Shown here piece after piece: positions 26,691-36,074 of a stretch of DNA of 64,000 nt. The translations under genes and the position numbers were made by a program. The stretch covers positions 3,100,001 through 3,164,000 of the forward strand of contig NZ_AP027041.1 in the NCBI RefSeq assembly GCF_027924565.1, given 5' to 3'. A model generated the notes under the pieces. That model worked only from the letters and a program-made list of their open reading frames with translations, was not told the DNA's origin and did no database searches. Every line of letters starts with the position of its first letter. Position 1 is the first letter of the stretch. This DNA comes from Lysobacter auxotrophicus (GTDB taxonomy: Bacteria; Pseudomonadota; Gammaproteobacteria; Xanthomonadales; Xanthomonadaceae).

Positions 26691-27634
26691 CGCGCGAATT
26701 CCACCCGCACCGGCACGCCCGCCGGAAGGTCGCCACCGGTGTCGCCGGTGATCTCCACTTCGGCCAGGTAGCTCAATCGCGCGGCGTCCTCGCCGATCAG
26801 GGCGTAGTACGGCGTGAAGCTGGGCTCGCTGCGTATCATGCGCACACGGCCGGCCAGCGCGGCATCGCGTCCGCTGAGGAACACGCGCGCGGCATCGCCC
26901 ACCTTGACGCTCGCGCGGATCGGTTCGGGCACGTAGATGCGCGCGTACGGACGATCGCCGACCAGCATCACCGCCAGTGGCGCGCCAAGCGGCGCTTCAT
27001 CGCCCAGCCGGTACGGCAGGCTGTCGACGACGCCGGCACGCGGCGCGGTGACGTCGAGCCGGCGCAGCGTCGCCGACTGGTTCGCGGCCTGCGCCTGCGC
27101 GGCGGCGACCGCCGAGCGGCCCTGCGCGATCTGCTCCACGCGCGTGCCGCGTTCGAGTTCGAGCAGCGCGGCCTGCGCGGCCCGTACCTGGCCGTCGGCA
27201 TTGCCGGCCGCGGCGCGGGCACGGTCGACATCGGACGCGGCGACCAGTTGCTGTCGCCCAAGCGGCTGCAGGCGCGTGTAGTACGCGCGTGCATCGGCGG
27301 CCTGCGCCTGCGCTGCGGCGAGGTTCGCGCGGGCCTGCGCGATCTGCTCGCTGCGCGGGCCGTGTTCGAGTTCCTCCAGCGCCTCACCCGCCTGCTGCGC
27401 CTGCGCCTGCAACGCCTCCAGCTGCGCCTGCGTGCGCGTGACTTCCAGTTGCAGCAGCGGCGTGCCGGCCTTCACGTGCTGACCCTCGCGCACGTCGATG
27501 CGGACGATCTTTTCCGATGCGGGCGCGGGCAGCGCGATGCGGTCCCATTCCAGCGTGCCCAGTGCCTGCGGCGTGTCGTCGCGGCAGGCGACCAGCAGGA
27601 GCGTCAACGCGAGAAGACACAGACGGGCTTTCAT
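26687..27634 (-). CDS. HlyD-family periplasmic adaptor, probable lipoprotein (YbhG-like)
   Basis: 315 residues. The N-terminus MKARLCLLALTLLLVACRDD carries a lipobox (LVAC, Cys17), suggesting lipid anchoring. The order is a short biotinyl-lipoyl-like half (IVRIDVREGQHVKAGTPLLQLE), a long Ala/Gln-rich coiled coil (about 65–185, with two EQIAQ/GRS repeats) and the second lipoyl half (LDVTAPRAGVVDSLPYRLGDE), then a beta-barrel domain. It should link the ABC exporter to an outer-membrane channel. No TolC-like gene is nearby. It starts 4 bases after the TetR stop. Confidence 0.88.
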   Translation of the reverse strand: MKARLCLLALTLLLVACRDDTPQALGTLEWDRIALPAPASEKIVRIDVREGQHVKAGTPLLQLEVTRTQAQLEALQAQAQQAGEALEELEHGPRSEQIAQARANLAAAQAQAADARAYYTRLQPLGRQQLVAASDVDRARAAAGNADGQVRAAQAALLELERGTRVEQIAQGRSAVAAAQAQAANQSATLRRLDVTAPRAGVVDSLPYRLGDEAPLGAPLAVMLVGDRPYARIYVPEPIRASVKVGDAARVFLSGRDAALAGRVRMIRSEPSFTPYYALIGEDAARLSYLAEVEITGDTGGDLPAGVPVRVEFAR

Positions 27635-27638
27635 GGCG

Positions 27639-28361
27639 TCACTCCAGTCCCAGGCCGCGGTCGAGCAGCGCAAGCGTGTGCCGGCGCAGGGCATCGAAAT
27701 CGAGGTCGTCCGCCTGCAGCAGACGGCGCCAGATCGGCGCGCCGGCCGCGGGGAACAAGGTCAGCCCGACCAGCGACACCATCAGCAGCCGCGGGTCGAG
27801 GTCTTCGTTGATTTCACCGCGCGCCTGCGCCTGCGCGAAGCGCGCCGTCATCATCTGCGGCAGTTGCGGGCCGATGCGTTCGAAGAGCACGTCGCGCAGC
27901 GCCCCGCCTTCACACAGCACTTCGCGCACCCACAGCGGCGGCAGCCACGGATGCGCGGCGACCACGCGACCCACGCCGTTCACGAACGCCGCGATCAACC
28001 CGGCGACGTCATCGCCCGCGGCCGCGAGGGGTTCGCGCAACTGCTGGAAGGCCGGCAACACGCGCTCGGAGATCACGGCCTCCTGCAGCTGGACCTTGTC
28101 GCCGAAGTAGTAATGCAGGAGAGCGGGCGTGACGCCCGCTTCGGACGCGATGGTCCGCAGCGACGTGCCGGCGATGCCCTCGCGCACGAAGCAGGCGATG
28201 GCGGCATCGAGCAGGCGCTCGCGAAGGTCCGGGCCGTCGGCACCCGGGCGGCCGGGCGAGCGACCGGGCCGGCCAGCTCCGGGTCGGGCGTCTGCGGCGG
28301 GCGCCGCGGGGGCTGGTTTTGCCGGCTTGCGGCGGGGTTTGGCGGGTTGGTCCGGGCTCAT
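27639..28361 (-). CDS. TetR-family repressor of the ABC exporter operon
   Basis: About 240 residues. A Pro/Ala/Arg-rich N-terminal tail (about 1–45) precedes a TetR helix-turn-helix domain (LLDAAIACFVREGIAGTSLRTIASEAGVTPALLHYYFGDKVQLQEAVI). The C-terminal ligand-binding domain resembles the CecR/YbiH type, which controls the ybhGFSR exporter in E. coli. The ATG at 28361 is used; the frame upstream has no family match. It heads the four-gene operon and probably represses it from the palindrome just upstream. Confidence 0.88.
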   Translation of the reverse strand: MSPDQPAKPRRKPAKPAPAAPAADARPGAGRPGRSPGRPGADGPDLRERLLDAAIACFVREGIAGTSLRTIASEAGVTPALLHYYFGDKVQLQEAVISERVLPAFQQLREPLAAAGDDVAGLIAAFVNGVGRVVAAHPWLPPLWVREVLCEGGALRDVLFERIGPQLPQMMTARFAQAQARGEINEDLDPRLLMVSLVGLTLFPAAGAPIWRRLLQADDLDFDALRRHTLALLDRGLGLE

Positions 28362-28368
28362 GGTCAGC

Positions 28369-28391
28369 AATTTAATTGGGCGATTAATTAT
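28369..28391 (-). promoter_or_regulatory. AT-rich palindrome: candidate TetR operator/promoter
   Basis: AATTTAATTGGGCGATTAAT contains TTAAT-(6)-ATTAA, an inverted repeat in an otherwise GC-rich region, 8–30 bases upstream of the TetR start codon. AT-rich palindromes at this position are typical of autoregulated TetR genes. The assignment is inference from position and symmetry. Confidence 0.55.
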
Positions 28392-28525
28392 ATTGCAACC
28401 ACAGCCCGACGAACGGTCCCGCCCCCCGGGCAATCCGCGGCGTGAAGGCAACCGTCGGGGCCATGACAAGCGCCGCAGGCCGCGCGGGTCCATGATGGGG
28501 CCCGGTTCACCATGGGTCCCTCGCC

Positions 28526-28756
28526 ATGACGCCGTCGACGTCCCTGCTCCATCGCTGCGCCTTGGGTCTGTGGTTCCTGGGGCTCGGCTTCCTCGGGCTG
28601 CTGCGCTGGTGGATGCGCTACTCGCGCGATGCGCAGGTGTTCGCCGATGCGGTGATGCACGCGTGGCTGTGGGGATCGCTGGGGCTCACCGCGATCGGCG
28701 CGATCTGGGTCGCGCGGGCGTTCGCGGCGCATCGACGCCATCGCGACGCACGCTAG
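28526..28756 (+). CDS. Small two-helix membrane protein of unknown function
   Basis: A possible 76-residue protein with two hydrophobic segments (about residues 10–27 and 47–64) separated by a charged loop (MRYSRDAQVFADAV), and a basic C-terminus (HRRHRDAR). I do not recognise the family. The composition looks like a real small inner-membrane protein rather than a shadow frame, but no convincing ribosome-binding site precedes the ATG. It lies between the divergent TetR gene and phoH and could be co-transcribed with phoH. Confidence 0.45.
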   Translation: MTPSTSLLHRCALGLWFLGLGFLGLLRWWMRYSRDAQVFADAVMHAWLWGSLGLTAIGAIWVARAFAAHRRHRDAR

Positions 28757-28846
28757 CGTCTCTTTGAAAAATGACACCCACGGGCGCAAGCTTGTGGACT
28801 CCGGCGCGCGACGCGCGCACTCCCCCACGGAAGACGCCCCATCACG

Positions 28847-29830
28847 ATGTCCCGAACCACGTCCGAATTCGTCCTCGAGCCGGCCGAAACCGAGCGCCTG
28901 GCCAACCTCAGCGGCCCCTTCGACGGTCACCTGCGCATGATCGAACTGCGCCTGGGCGTGGAGATCGCCAACCGCGGCAACATCTTCCGCATCGTCGGTC
29001 CGCAGGACGCGGTGGGCAAGGCCGAGCGCCTGCTGCGCGACCTGTGGCGCGACGCCGCCGAGGAAACGCTCACCGAGCCGGCGATCCACCTGCGCCTGAC
29101 CGAGATCGACGCCGACCGCGTCGCCAACGACGACGTCGAGCCGCAGGAAGTGGCCATCCGCGTCAAGCGCGGCACCATCCGCGGCCGCGGCGCGAACCAG
29201 GCGAAATACCTGCACGCCATCGCCACCAACGACATCAACTTCGGCATCGGGCCGGCCGGCACGGGCAAGACGTTCCTCGCCGTCGCCAGCGCGGTGGAGG
29301 CGTTGAACGAAGCGCGCGTGCAACGCCTGGTCCTGGTGCGCCCGGCGGTCGAAGCCGGCGAGAAGCTGGGTTTCCTGCCGGGCGACCTCACGCAGAAGGT
29401 CGACCCGTACCTGCGCCCGCTCTACGACGCGCTGTACGAAATGCTCGGCGTGGAAAAGGTCGTCAAGCTGCTGGAGAAGAACGTCATCGAGATCGCGCCG
29501 CTGGCGTACATGCGCGGACGCACGCTTAACGACGCGTATGTGATCCTCGACGAGGCGCAGAACACGACCATCGAGCAGATGAAGATGTTCCTGACCCGCA
29601 TCGGTTACGGCAGCACCGCCGTCGTCACCGGCGATCTGACGCAGATCGACCTTCCGCGCCACCAGAAGTCCGGCCTGAAGGACGCGCTCGACGTACTGCG
29701 CGACGTCAACGGCATCAGCTTCACCTTCTTCGAATCGCGCGACGTGGTCCGCCATCCGCTGGTGGCGCGAATCGTCAACGCCTACGACGCCCGCGACGCG
29801 CAGAACGCCGCGACCGGCCCGTCCGCCTGA
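28847..29830 (+). CDS. ybeZ: PhoH-like ATPase (YbeZ)
   Basis: 327 residues. The core is a P-loop NTPase related to superfamily I helicases, with Walker A GPAGTGKT at 135–142, the [22 protein letters not shown] Walker B region at about 223, and [12 protein letters not shown]. The N-terminal region (about 1–100) is KH-like. YbeZ/PhoH physically and functionally associates with YbeY in RNA maturation. It is followed after 8 bases by ybeY, then corC, the normal order, but miaB, which often precedes it, is 9 kb upstream. Confidence 0.93.
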   Translation: MSRTTSEFVLEPAETERLANLSGPFDGHLRMIELRLGVEIANRGNIFRIVGPQDAVGKAERLLRDLWRDAAEETLTEPAIHLRLTEIDADRVANDDVEPQEVAIRVKRGTIRGRGANQAKYLHAIATNDINFGIGPAGTGKTFLAVASAVEALNEARVQRLVLVRPAVEAGEKLGFLPGDLTQKVDPYLRPLYDALYEMLGVEKVVKLLEKNVIEIAPLAYMRGRTLNDAYVILDEAQNTTIEQMKMFLTRIGYGSTAVVTGDLTQIDLPRHQKSGLKDALDVLRDVNGISFTFFESRDVVRHPLVARIVNAYDARDAQNAATGPSA

Positions 29831-29838
29831 GCGACGCC

Positions 29839-30318
29839 ATGACCAAGGGCCCGATCCGTCTCGACGTCGTCATCAACTATGCGGTGCCGCGCGCAGGGGT
29901 GCCGTCCGCGGTGAGCTTCCGCAAGTGGGTGGCCGCGGCGCTCGACAGCCGCATCCGCGAGGCCGACCTCGCCATCCGCATCGTCGGCACGAAGGAAGGC
30001 CGCGCACTCAACCACCACTACCGTGGCAAGGACTACGCGACGAACGTGCTGAGCTTTCCGGCGGAGCTGCCCGACGGGCTCCCCGAAGGCGTGAAGATGC
30101 CGCTGCTCGGCGACCTGGTCATCTGCGCCCCCGTGGTGGCGCGCGAGGCGAAGGAACAGAAGAAGCCGCTGGCGGCGCACTACGCGCACCTGACCGTGCA
30201 CGGCGTGCTGCACCTGCTCGGCTGGGACCACGAGGACGAAAAGGAAGCCGTCTGCATGGAGCAGCTGGAGCGCGAAATCCTCGCCGCGATGGGCATCGAG
30301 GATCCCTACCGGGAGTGA
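29839..30318 (+). CDS. ybeY: Endoribonuclease YbeY (rRNA maturation factor)
   Basis: 159 residues. The zinc site [11 protein letters not shown] (H121, H125, H131) is the family hallmark, with [14 protein letters not shown] and [13 protein letters not shown] upstream. YbeY is a single-strand endoribonuclease needed for 16S rRNA 3'-end maturation and ribosome quality control. It lies 8 bases after ybeZ. Confidence 0.96.
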   Translation: MTKGPIRLDVVINYAVPRAGVPSAVSFRKWVAAALDSRIREADLAIRIVGTKEGRALNHHYRGKDYATNVLSFPAELPDGLPEGVKMPLLGDLVICAPVVAREAKEQKKPLAAHYAHLTVHGVLHLLGWDHEDEKEAVCMEQLEREILAAMGIEDPYRE

Positions 30319-30413
30319 GCGCGCCGCCGCCGGGCCCCGCCAAGCGCCCGTCGCCCATCCGCGCTAGACTCCCACGGACGTCCCCATCCCCCCGGGGCGC
30401 CTGACTGAACGCA

Positions 30414-31310
30414 ATGTCCGAGGACGACAGTAGTAGCTTCCATTCGCCCGAGAACCAGGAAAAGCGCGCCGACCGGCGCGGGCACGAAAAGCCCCGTTCC
30501 TGGCTCGAACGCATCAGCTCGGCGCTTTCCGGCGAACCGACCACCCGCGAAGACCTGGTCGAACTGCTGCGCGACGCGCAGGCCGACGGGCTGATCGCCG
30601 CCGACACGCTTCGCATGATGGAAGGCGCCATCGCGGTGTCCGACCTCACGGTGGGCGATGTGATGATCCCGCGCTCGCAGATGGTCTCGCTGCCGGCCGA
30701 CGCCAAGTTCCTGGACCTGATGAAGCAGGTGGTCGAATCCGGCCATTCGCGCTTCCCGGTGCACGGCGAGGACAAGGACGAGATCCTCGGCGTGCTGCTC
30801 GCCAAGGACCTGCTGCGCGGCGTGGTCGCCGACAACGGCCCGGGCAGCATCCACGAGCTGCTGCGCCCGGCGGTGCTGATCCCCGAATCCAAGCGCCTGA
30901 ACGTGCTGTTGCGCGAGTTCCGCCAGTCGCGCAACCACATGGCGATCGTGATCGACGAGCACGGCGGCGTCGCCGGCCTGGTCACCATCGAGGACGTGCT
31001 GGAACAGATCGTCGGCGAGATCGACGACGAGCACGACGATGCCGAGGATCCGAGCGCGCTGATCGCCGCGCAGGCCGATGGCCAGTTCGTGGTCGATGCG
31101 CTGACGCCGATTTCCGATTTCAACGAGCGCTTCGGTGCCGATTTCGATGACGACGAATACGACACCATCGGCGGCCTCGTCACGGCCGCGATCGGCCACC
31201 TGCCCGAGGCCGGTGAAGAACTCACGCTGGGACGCTTCGTGTTCCGCGTCTCCGGCGCCGACGCGCGCCGCGTGCACGCCTTCCACGTCGGGGTGCTGGG
31301 TGACGCGTAA
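30414..31310 (+). CDS. corC: CorC/YbeX-family CBS-domain protein
   Basis: 298 residues. After a polar N-terminus come two CBS domains (about 75–200: GDVMIPRSQMVSLPADAKFLD … GHSRFPVHGEDKDEILGVLLAKDLL … EFRQSRNHMAIVIDEHGGVAGLVTIEDVLEQIVGEI) and a C-terminal CorC/HlyC transporter-associated domain (about 215–298). E. coli YbeX/CorC is linked to magnesium/cobalt efflux and ribosome metabolism. It follows ybeY in the expected order. An lnt gene, which commonly comes next, is absent; a DUF4105 gene takes its place. Confidence 0.93.
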   Translation: MSEDDSSSFHSPENQEKRADRRGHEKPRSWLERISSALSGEPTTREDLVELLRDAQADGLIAADTLRMMEGAIAVSDLTVGDVMIPRSQMVSLPADAKFLDLMKQVVESGHSRFPVHGEDKDEILGVLLAKDLLRGVVADNGPGSIHELLRPAVLIPESKRLNVLLREFRQSRNHMAIVIDEHGGVAGLVTIEDVLEQIVGEIDDEHDDAEDPSALIAAQADGQFVVDALTPISDFNERFGADFDDDEYDTIGGLVTAAIGHLPEAGEELTLGRFVFRVSGADARRVHAFHVGVLGDA

Positions 31311-31320
31311 GCCGGGCGCG

Positions 31321-32487
31321 ATGCGCCGCGCGCTCGCGCTGGTCGTCTTCCTGCTGGCGCTCGTCGCCCTGCCGGCCTACGCCGCCGCGCCGCGCATCGG
31401 CGTGGCGACGATGCAGCCGGGCGAGATCTTCTTCGAACGCTTCGGTCACAACGCGATCGTGGTGGTCGATCCCGACACCGGCGACGCGATCTCCTACAAC
31501 TTCGGTTTCTTCGATCCGACCGAGAAGGATTTCGTCAGCCGCTTCGTCAAGGGCGACATGCGCTATCGCCTCGCGGCGCTGCCGTTCGAGCAGGACCTGA
31601 TGCAGTACCGCGAGGAAGGCCGCGGCGTCAGCGTGCAGTGGCTCGACCTGAGCGACGCGCAGGCGACGCGGATCGCCGCCGCGCTGGCCGAGAACGCGAA
31701 GCCCGAGAACGCGTTCTACAAGTACGAATACTTCGACGACAACTGCTCCACGCGCGTGCGCGACGCGCTCGACCGCGTGCTCGACGGCGGCCTGCGTCGA
31801 CAGATCGAAGGGCGTTCGCACGGTTCCACTGCGCGTAGCGAAGCGGTGCGCCTGGCCTCGCCCGCGTGGTGGATGTGGCTGGGCTTCGACGTCGGCCTGG
31901 GCCCGTCGGCGGACCAGCCGATGCCGGTGTGGCGCGAATCCTACGTGCCGATGCGCCTGGCGGCCGCGCTGCGCGAGGTGAAGAACACCGACGGTCGCCC
32001 GCTCGTTCGGGAAGAACAGCAAATCCTCCCGCATCGCCTCCCGCCCGAACCGCAGGACGGCCCGGTGCGCTGGTGGCCGTGGGCGTTGGCCGGCATCGCG
32101 ATCGGCATCGCCGCCGCGATGGCCGCACGCACACGCCCGCGCGTGGTGGCCGCGATAGCGCTGCCGTTCTGGTTGCTTGCAGGCGTGCTCGGGGCGCTGA
32201 TGCTGTTCCTGTGGTTCGGCACGCAGCACACCTATGCGTGGGCAAATGCGAACCTGCTGCTGCTCAGCCCCTTGTGCTGGCTGCTGCTTCCCGGCGGCGT
32301 GCGCGTGCTGCGCGGACGCGATGCGGGGCGCTTCTTCCGCGGCGTGCTCGCGGTCATCGCGCTGGGCGCGGTGGCGTCGCTGTTCGTGTACTGGCTGCCG
32401 GTGACCCCGCAGCGCAACGTGCACTGGATCGCGCTGCTGCTGCCGATCCACCTGGGTCTCTTCCAGGCCTTTCGCGTGCGGCGTTGA
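31321..32487 (+). CDS. DUF4105 inner-membrane protein
   Basis: 388 residues. A signal peptide (about 1–21) is followed by a periplasmic DUF4105 domain (about 25–240; GEIFFERFGHNAIVV, then EYFDDNCSTRVRDALDRVL with a conserved Cys) and five C-terminal membrane helices (about 255–385). DUF4105 resembles NlpC/LRAT-like folds by its His and Cys positions, which is inference; the function is unknown. The ATG at 31321 is chosen; a GTG at 31300 would overlap corC by 11 bases and is also possible. It probably belongs to the ybeZ–ybeY–corC transcript. Confidence 0.82.
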   Translation: MRRALALVVFLLALVALPAYAAAPRIGVATMQPGEIFFERFGHNAIVVVDPDTGDAISYNFGFFDPTEKDFVSRFVKGDMRYRLAALPFEQDLMQYREEGRGVSVQWLDLSDAQATRIAAALAENAKPENAFYKYEYFDDNCSTRVRDALDRVLDGGLRRQIEGRSHGSTARSEAVRLASPAWWMWLGFDVGLGPSADQPMPVWRESYVPMRLAAALREVKNTDGRPLVREEQQILPHRLPPEPQDGPVRWWPWALAGIAIGIAAAMAARTRPRVVAAIALPFWLLAGVLGALMLFLWFGTQHTYAWANANLLLLSPLCWLLLPGGVRVLRGRDAGRFFRGVLAVIALGAVASLFVYWLPVTPQRNVHWIALLLPIHLGLFQAFRVRR

Positions 32488-32525
32488 GGCTTGCCGTGGC
32501 AGGCGTGCCGGCGCACGATTCGCGC

Positions 32526-33551
32526 ATGAGCACGCCTGCCCCGATCCAGACCCACGCCGAGAGCCCACGATCCAATCCGCAATGCGTGGTCAACTGCGCC
32601 GCCTATGAGCGCGGCGGCAAGCGGCGCGAGATCACGCTGGACGAGATCAGCGAAGTCCTCGCGAAGGACGACGACACCTTCGTCTGGGTCGGCGTGTACG
32701 AGCCGGAAGACTTCATCCTCGACAAGCTGCAGGAAGAATTCTCCCTGCACGATCTGGCCATCGAGGACGCGCGCAACGCGCACCAGCGGCCGAAGATCGA
32801 AACCTACGGCAACTCGCTCTTCATCGTCGTGCACACCGCGCAGAGCGTGGACAGCCACATCCGTTTCGGCGAGACGCACATCTTCGTCGGCCCACGTTAC
32901 CTGGTGACGGTACGCCACGGCGCGTCCACCAGTTATGCGCCGGCGCGAGCCCGCTACGAGCGCGACGCCGACGATCTCGCGCACGGTCCGGGCGCGGCGC
33001 TGTACACGGTGCTCGACCTCATCGTCGACAACTTCCAGCCGATCGTGCAGGAGTTCAGCCAGGACCTGAACGAGCTGGAGCAGGACATCTTCGCCGAGGA
33101 ATTCCGCAGCGAGACGGTGAAGCACCTGTACGACCTCAAGCGCGAACTCACGCGACTGCGCATGGCGGTGTCGCCGCTGCAGGACATCCTCGGCCAGCTC
33201 ACGCGTGCGCGCACCGGGCTCATCGACGAGGAAAGCCAGCTCTACTTCCGCGACGTGCTCGACCACGCCGTGCGCCTGAACGAGACCACCGACACCCTGC
33301 GCGAGATGCTCACCGCCGCGATGAGCGTGAACCTGTCGCTGGTCACGATCCACCAGGGCGAAGTCGTCAAGCGGCTGGCGGGCTGGGCCGCACTGCTGGC
33401 CGCCCCGACCCTCATCACCAGCTGGTACGGCATGAATTTCTCGCACATGCCCGAACTGGAGGGCCGCTGGAGTTATCCGGCGATGATCGTCCTCGTCGCC
33501 GTGGTCTGCGTTGTGCTGTATGTGTTGTTGCGGCGCGCAAAATGGCTCTGA
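32526..33551 (+). CDS. corA: CorA-family magnesium/cobalt transporter
   Basis: 341 residues. A large N-terminal cytosolic domain with a long coiled coil (about 150–270) precedes two C-terminal helices. The YGMNF signature sits between them (LITSWYGMNFSHMPELEG), the selectivity motif of CorA channels. The protein mediates Mg2+ (and Co2+/Ni2+) passage across the inner membrane. The ATG at 32526 starts MSTPAPIQTHAES; further upstream the frame overlaps the DUF4105 gene and is not CorA-like. CorA next to CorC is suggestive of magnesium handling, although they are in separate units. Confidence 0.95.
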   Translation: MSTPAPIQTHAESPRSNPQCVVNCAAYERGGKRREITLDEISEVLAKDDDTFVWVGVYEPEDFILDKLQEEFSLHDLAIEDARNAHQRPKIETYGNSLFIVVHTAQSVDSHIRFGETHIFVGPRYLVTVRHGASTSYAPARARYERDADDLAHGPGAALYTVLDLIVDNFQPIVQEFSQDLNELEQDIFAEEFRSETVKHLYDLKRELTRLRMAVSPLQDILGQLTRARTGLIDEESQLYFRDVLDHAVRLNETTDTLREMLTAAMSVNLSLVTIHQGEVVKRLAGWAALLAAPTLITSWYGMNFSHMPELEGRWSYPAMIVLVAVVCVVLYVLLRRAKWL

Positions 33552-33664
33552 TGGCGTGAACGCGGGCCGCGCATAGACCAAAGTCGCAGGCGAGTTGACG
33601 CATTGCGCATTGACCGGGCGCCCGGCGCGGCGCGACCCTTCCTTGATCCTTCCGGAGGGGTGTC

Positions 33665-35725
33665 ATGAAATCTCTGTCCTGGCTTGGCTGGGCCGTCCTG
33701 GCGGTACTGGCGGCTTTCTGCATCGGCACCATCGCCCTGCATCGCGGCGAAACCATCAACGCCATCTGGCTGGTGGTCGCGGCGGTGGCGACGTTCACCG
33801 TCGCGTTCCGCTTCTATGGGCTGTACATCGCGCGCAACGCGCTGATGATCGACGGCTCGCGCGCCACGCCCGCATGGCGACGCAACGACGGACTGGACTA
33901 CGTCCCGACCGCCAAGAGCATCGTCTTCGGCCACCACTTCGCCGCGATCGCCGGCGCCGGCCCGCTGGTCGGCCCGGTGCTCGCCGCGCAGATGGGCTAC
34001 CTGCCCGGCACGCTGTGGATCCTCTTCGGCGTGGTCCTCGCCGGCGCGGTGCAGGACATGCTGGTGCTGTTCTTCTCCACGCGCCGCGACGGCCGCTCGC
34101 TCGGCGAGATGATCCGCGCCGAGATGGGTCCGGCCGCCGGCGTGATCTCCATGATCGGCATCCTGATGATCATGGTGATCCTGCTCGCGGTGCTCGCGCT
34201 GGTCGTGGTGAAGGCGCTGGCCGAAAGCCCGTGGGGCACGTTCACCGTCGCGATGACCATTCCGATCGCGATCCTGATGGGCCTGTACCTGCGCTACTTC
34301 CGCCCCGGCCGCATCCTGGAAGTGTCGATCATCGGCTTCGTGCTGCTGATGCTGGCGATCTGGGGCGGCGGGCTGGTCGCCGCGCACCCGACGTGGGGCC
34401 CGGTGTTCCATCTCAAGGGCACGACGCTGGCGTGGCTGATGATCGGCTACGGCTTCATCGCCTCGGTGCTGCCGGTGTGGTTCCTGCTCGCGCCGCGCGA
34501 TTACCTCTCCACGTTCCTCAAGATCGGCACCGTGCTGATCCTCGCGCTCGCCATCATCGTGGCGATGCCCGACCTGCAGATGCCGGCCATGACGAAGTTC
34601 GTCGACGGCACCGGCCCGGTGTTCTCGGGCAAGCTGTTCCCGTTCCTGTTCATCACCATCGCGTGCGGCGCGGTCTCGGGTTTCCACGCGCTGATCAGCT
34701 CCGGCACCACGCCGAAGATGATCTCCAACGAACGCGATATCCCGATCGTGGGCTACGGCGGCATGCTGATGGAAGCCTTCGTCGCGATCATGGCGCTCAT
34801 CGCCGCGTGCGTGCTGCAGCCGGGCGTGTACTTCGCGATGAACTCGCCCGCCGCGCTGATCGGCACCACCGCCGAGTCCGCCGCCGCGGCGATCTCCAGC
34901 TGGGGCTTCGTGCTGACGCCCGACGTGCTGACCGCCACGGCGAAGGAAATCGGCGAACAGACGATCCTGTCGCGTACCGGCGGCGCGCCGACGCTCGCGG
35001 TGGGCATGGCGCAGATCCTGCACGGCCTGATCCCGGGTGAGGGGATGATGGCGTTCTGGTACCACTACGCGATCCTGTTCGAAGCGCTCTTCATCCTGAC
35101 CACGGTCGATGCCGGCACGCGCGTGGCGCGCTTCATGATCCAGGAACTCGTGGGCCTGGCGTACGAGCCGTTCAAGCAGACCGAAAGCTGGGTGAGCAAC
35201 GTGGTGTGCACGCTGCTGGCCGTGAGTCTGTGGGGCTACTTCCTGTACCAGGGCGTGGTCGATCCGCTGGGCGGCATCAACACGCTGTGGCCGCTGTTCG
35301 GCATCGCCAACCAGATGCTCGCGGGCATCGCGCTGGTGTTCTGCAGTGTGGTGATGGTGAAGATGAAGCGCGAGAAGTTCCTGTGGATTCCGCTGATCCC
35401 GACCGCGTGGCTGCTGATCTGCACGCTCACCGCGGGCTGGCAGAAGCTGTTCCACCCGGATCCGAAGATCGGCTTCATCGCCAACGCCCGCAAGTTCGCC
35501 GATGCCGCCGCGCGCGGCGAAGTGCTCGCGCCGGCGAAGTCGATGGACGACATGTCGCGGGTGATCTTCAACAACTACCTCGACGCCGCGCTGTGCGGGT
35601 TGTTCGTCGCGGTCGTGGTGGCGACGGTGCTGTTCGGCATCCGCGCCGCGCTCGCCGCACGACGCAGCAACGCACCGACGGCGAAGGAGTCCGACTATGT
35701 CGCGCTCGATGCCATCGCCCGCTGA
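33665..35725 (+). CDS. cstA: Carbon starvation protein CstA family transporter
   Basis: 686 residues with about 16–18 membrane helices. Family stretches: [15 protein letters not shown], the [28 protein letters not shown] block, [32 protein letters not shown] and the C-terminal GNQLL-type NQMLAGIAL. CstA and its paralogue BtsT import pyruvate and have been linked to peptide use under starvation. The AGGGGTGTC before the ATG is a good ribosome-binding site. The small partner gene overlaps its 3' end by 29 bases. Confidence 0.96.
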   Translation: MKSLSWLGWAVLAVLAAFCIGTIALHRGETINAIWLVVAAVATFTVAFRFYGLYIARNALMIDGSRATPAWRRNDGLDYVPTAKSIVFGHHFAAIAGAGPLVGPVLAAQMGYLPGTLWILFGVVLAGAVQDMLVLFFSTRRDGRSLGEMIRAEMGPAAGVISMIGILMIMVILLAVLALVVVKALAESPWGTFTVAMTIPIAILMGLYLRYFRPGRILEVSIIGFVLLMLAIWGGGLVAAHPTWGPVFHLKGTTLAWLMIGYGFIASVLPVWFLLAPRDYLSTFLKIGTVLILALAIIVAMPDLQMPAMTKFVDGTGPVFSGKLFPFLFITIACGAVSGFHALISSGTTPKMISNERDIPIVGYGGMLMEAFVAIMALIAACVLQPGVYFAMNSPAALIGTTAESAAAAISSWGFVLTPDVLTATAKEIGEQTILSRTGGAPTLAVGMAQILHGLIPGEGMMAFWYHYAILFEALFILTTVDAGTRVARFMIQELVGLAYEPFKQTESWVSNVVCTLLAVSLWGYFLYQGVVDPLGGINTLWPLFGIANQMLAGIALVFCSVVMVKMKREKFLWIPLIPTAWLLICTLTAGWQKLFHPDPKIGFIANARKFADAAARGEVLAPAKSMDDMSRVIFNNYLDAALCGLFVAVVVATVLFGIRAALAARRSNAPTAKESDYVALDAIAR

Positions 35726-35936
35726 TCGCGCAGTCCGCGTCGCCCTCGAACTGCTCGCACGCTGGTGGCGTGCGAGCTGCCAGACGGCGCGGCTCGCCAT
35801 CGGCATCCCCGATTACGACGTGTACGTGGCGCATGTGCGACGCACGCATCCCGACCGGGACCCGATGACGCGCGAGGAGTTCTTCCGCGAACGCATGGAA
35901 GCGCGATACGGGAAAGGACGAAGCCGCTGTTGTTGA
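35697..35936 (+). CDS. YbdD/YjiX-family small protein, CstA partner
   Basis: 79 residues. The C-terminal half, [37 protein letters not shown], followed by a terminal RCC, is diagnostic of the YbdD/YjiX family, which always accompanies cstA/btsT and is required for pyruvate uptake. The N-terminus is basic. The 29-base overlap with cstA, in another frame, suggests translational coupling. A strong terminator follows. Confidence 0.92.
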   Translation: MSRSMPSPADRAVRVALELLARWWRASCQTARLAIGIPDYDVYVAHVRRTHPDRDPMTREEFFRERMEARYGKGRSRCC

Positions 35937-35948
35937 GCGGTCTCAGGG

Positions 35949-35980
35949 AAAAAGGCGCCTTTAAGGCGCCTTTTTCTTTT
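35949..35980 (+). terminator. Intrinsic terminator of cstA–ybdD
   Basis: An 11-bp stem (AAAAAGGCGCC/GGCGCCTTTTT) with a 5-nt loop, then CTTTT. It lies 12 bases after the small gene's stop codon. Confidence 0.9.
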
Positions 35981-36062
35981 GTAGCCCGGGTAGGCGAAGC
36001 GCAGCCGGGGCATCGTCGCGCCAAGCCCCGGGACGCGGCCTGCCGCATTGCCCGGCTACAAA
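35979..36062. repeat. REP-like palindrome, copy 3 (diverged)
   Basis: Left arm TTGTAGCCCGGGTAGGCG and right arm ending TGCCCGGCTACAA, with an internal CCGGGG/CCCCGGG pair. The family is that of 7493–7582. It lies between the cstA terminator and the convergent 36075 gene. Confidence 0.7.
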
Positions 36063-36074
36063 GGCGCTGCCCCG

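Noticed and set aside
24610-26736. A 708-codon frame joining the permease to sequence across the ATPase gene
   Set aside because: Only the part from 25719 downstream is permease-like; the rest is an alternative frame of the ATPase gene, not a fusion.
33473-35806. A 777-codon frame antisense to cstA
   Set aside because: His/Arg/Asp-rich shadow of cstA with no family similarity.
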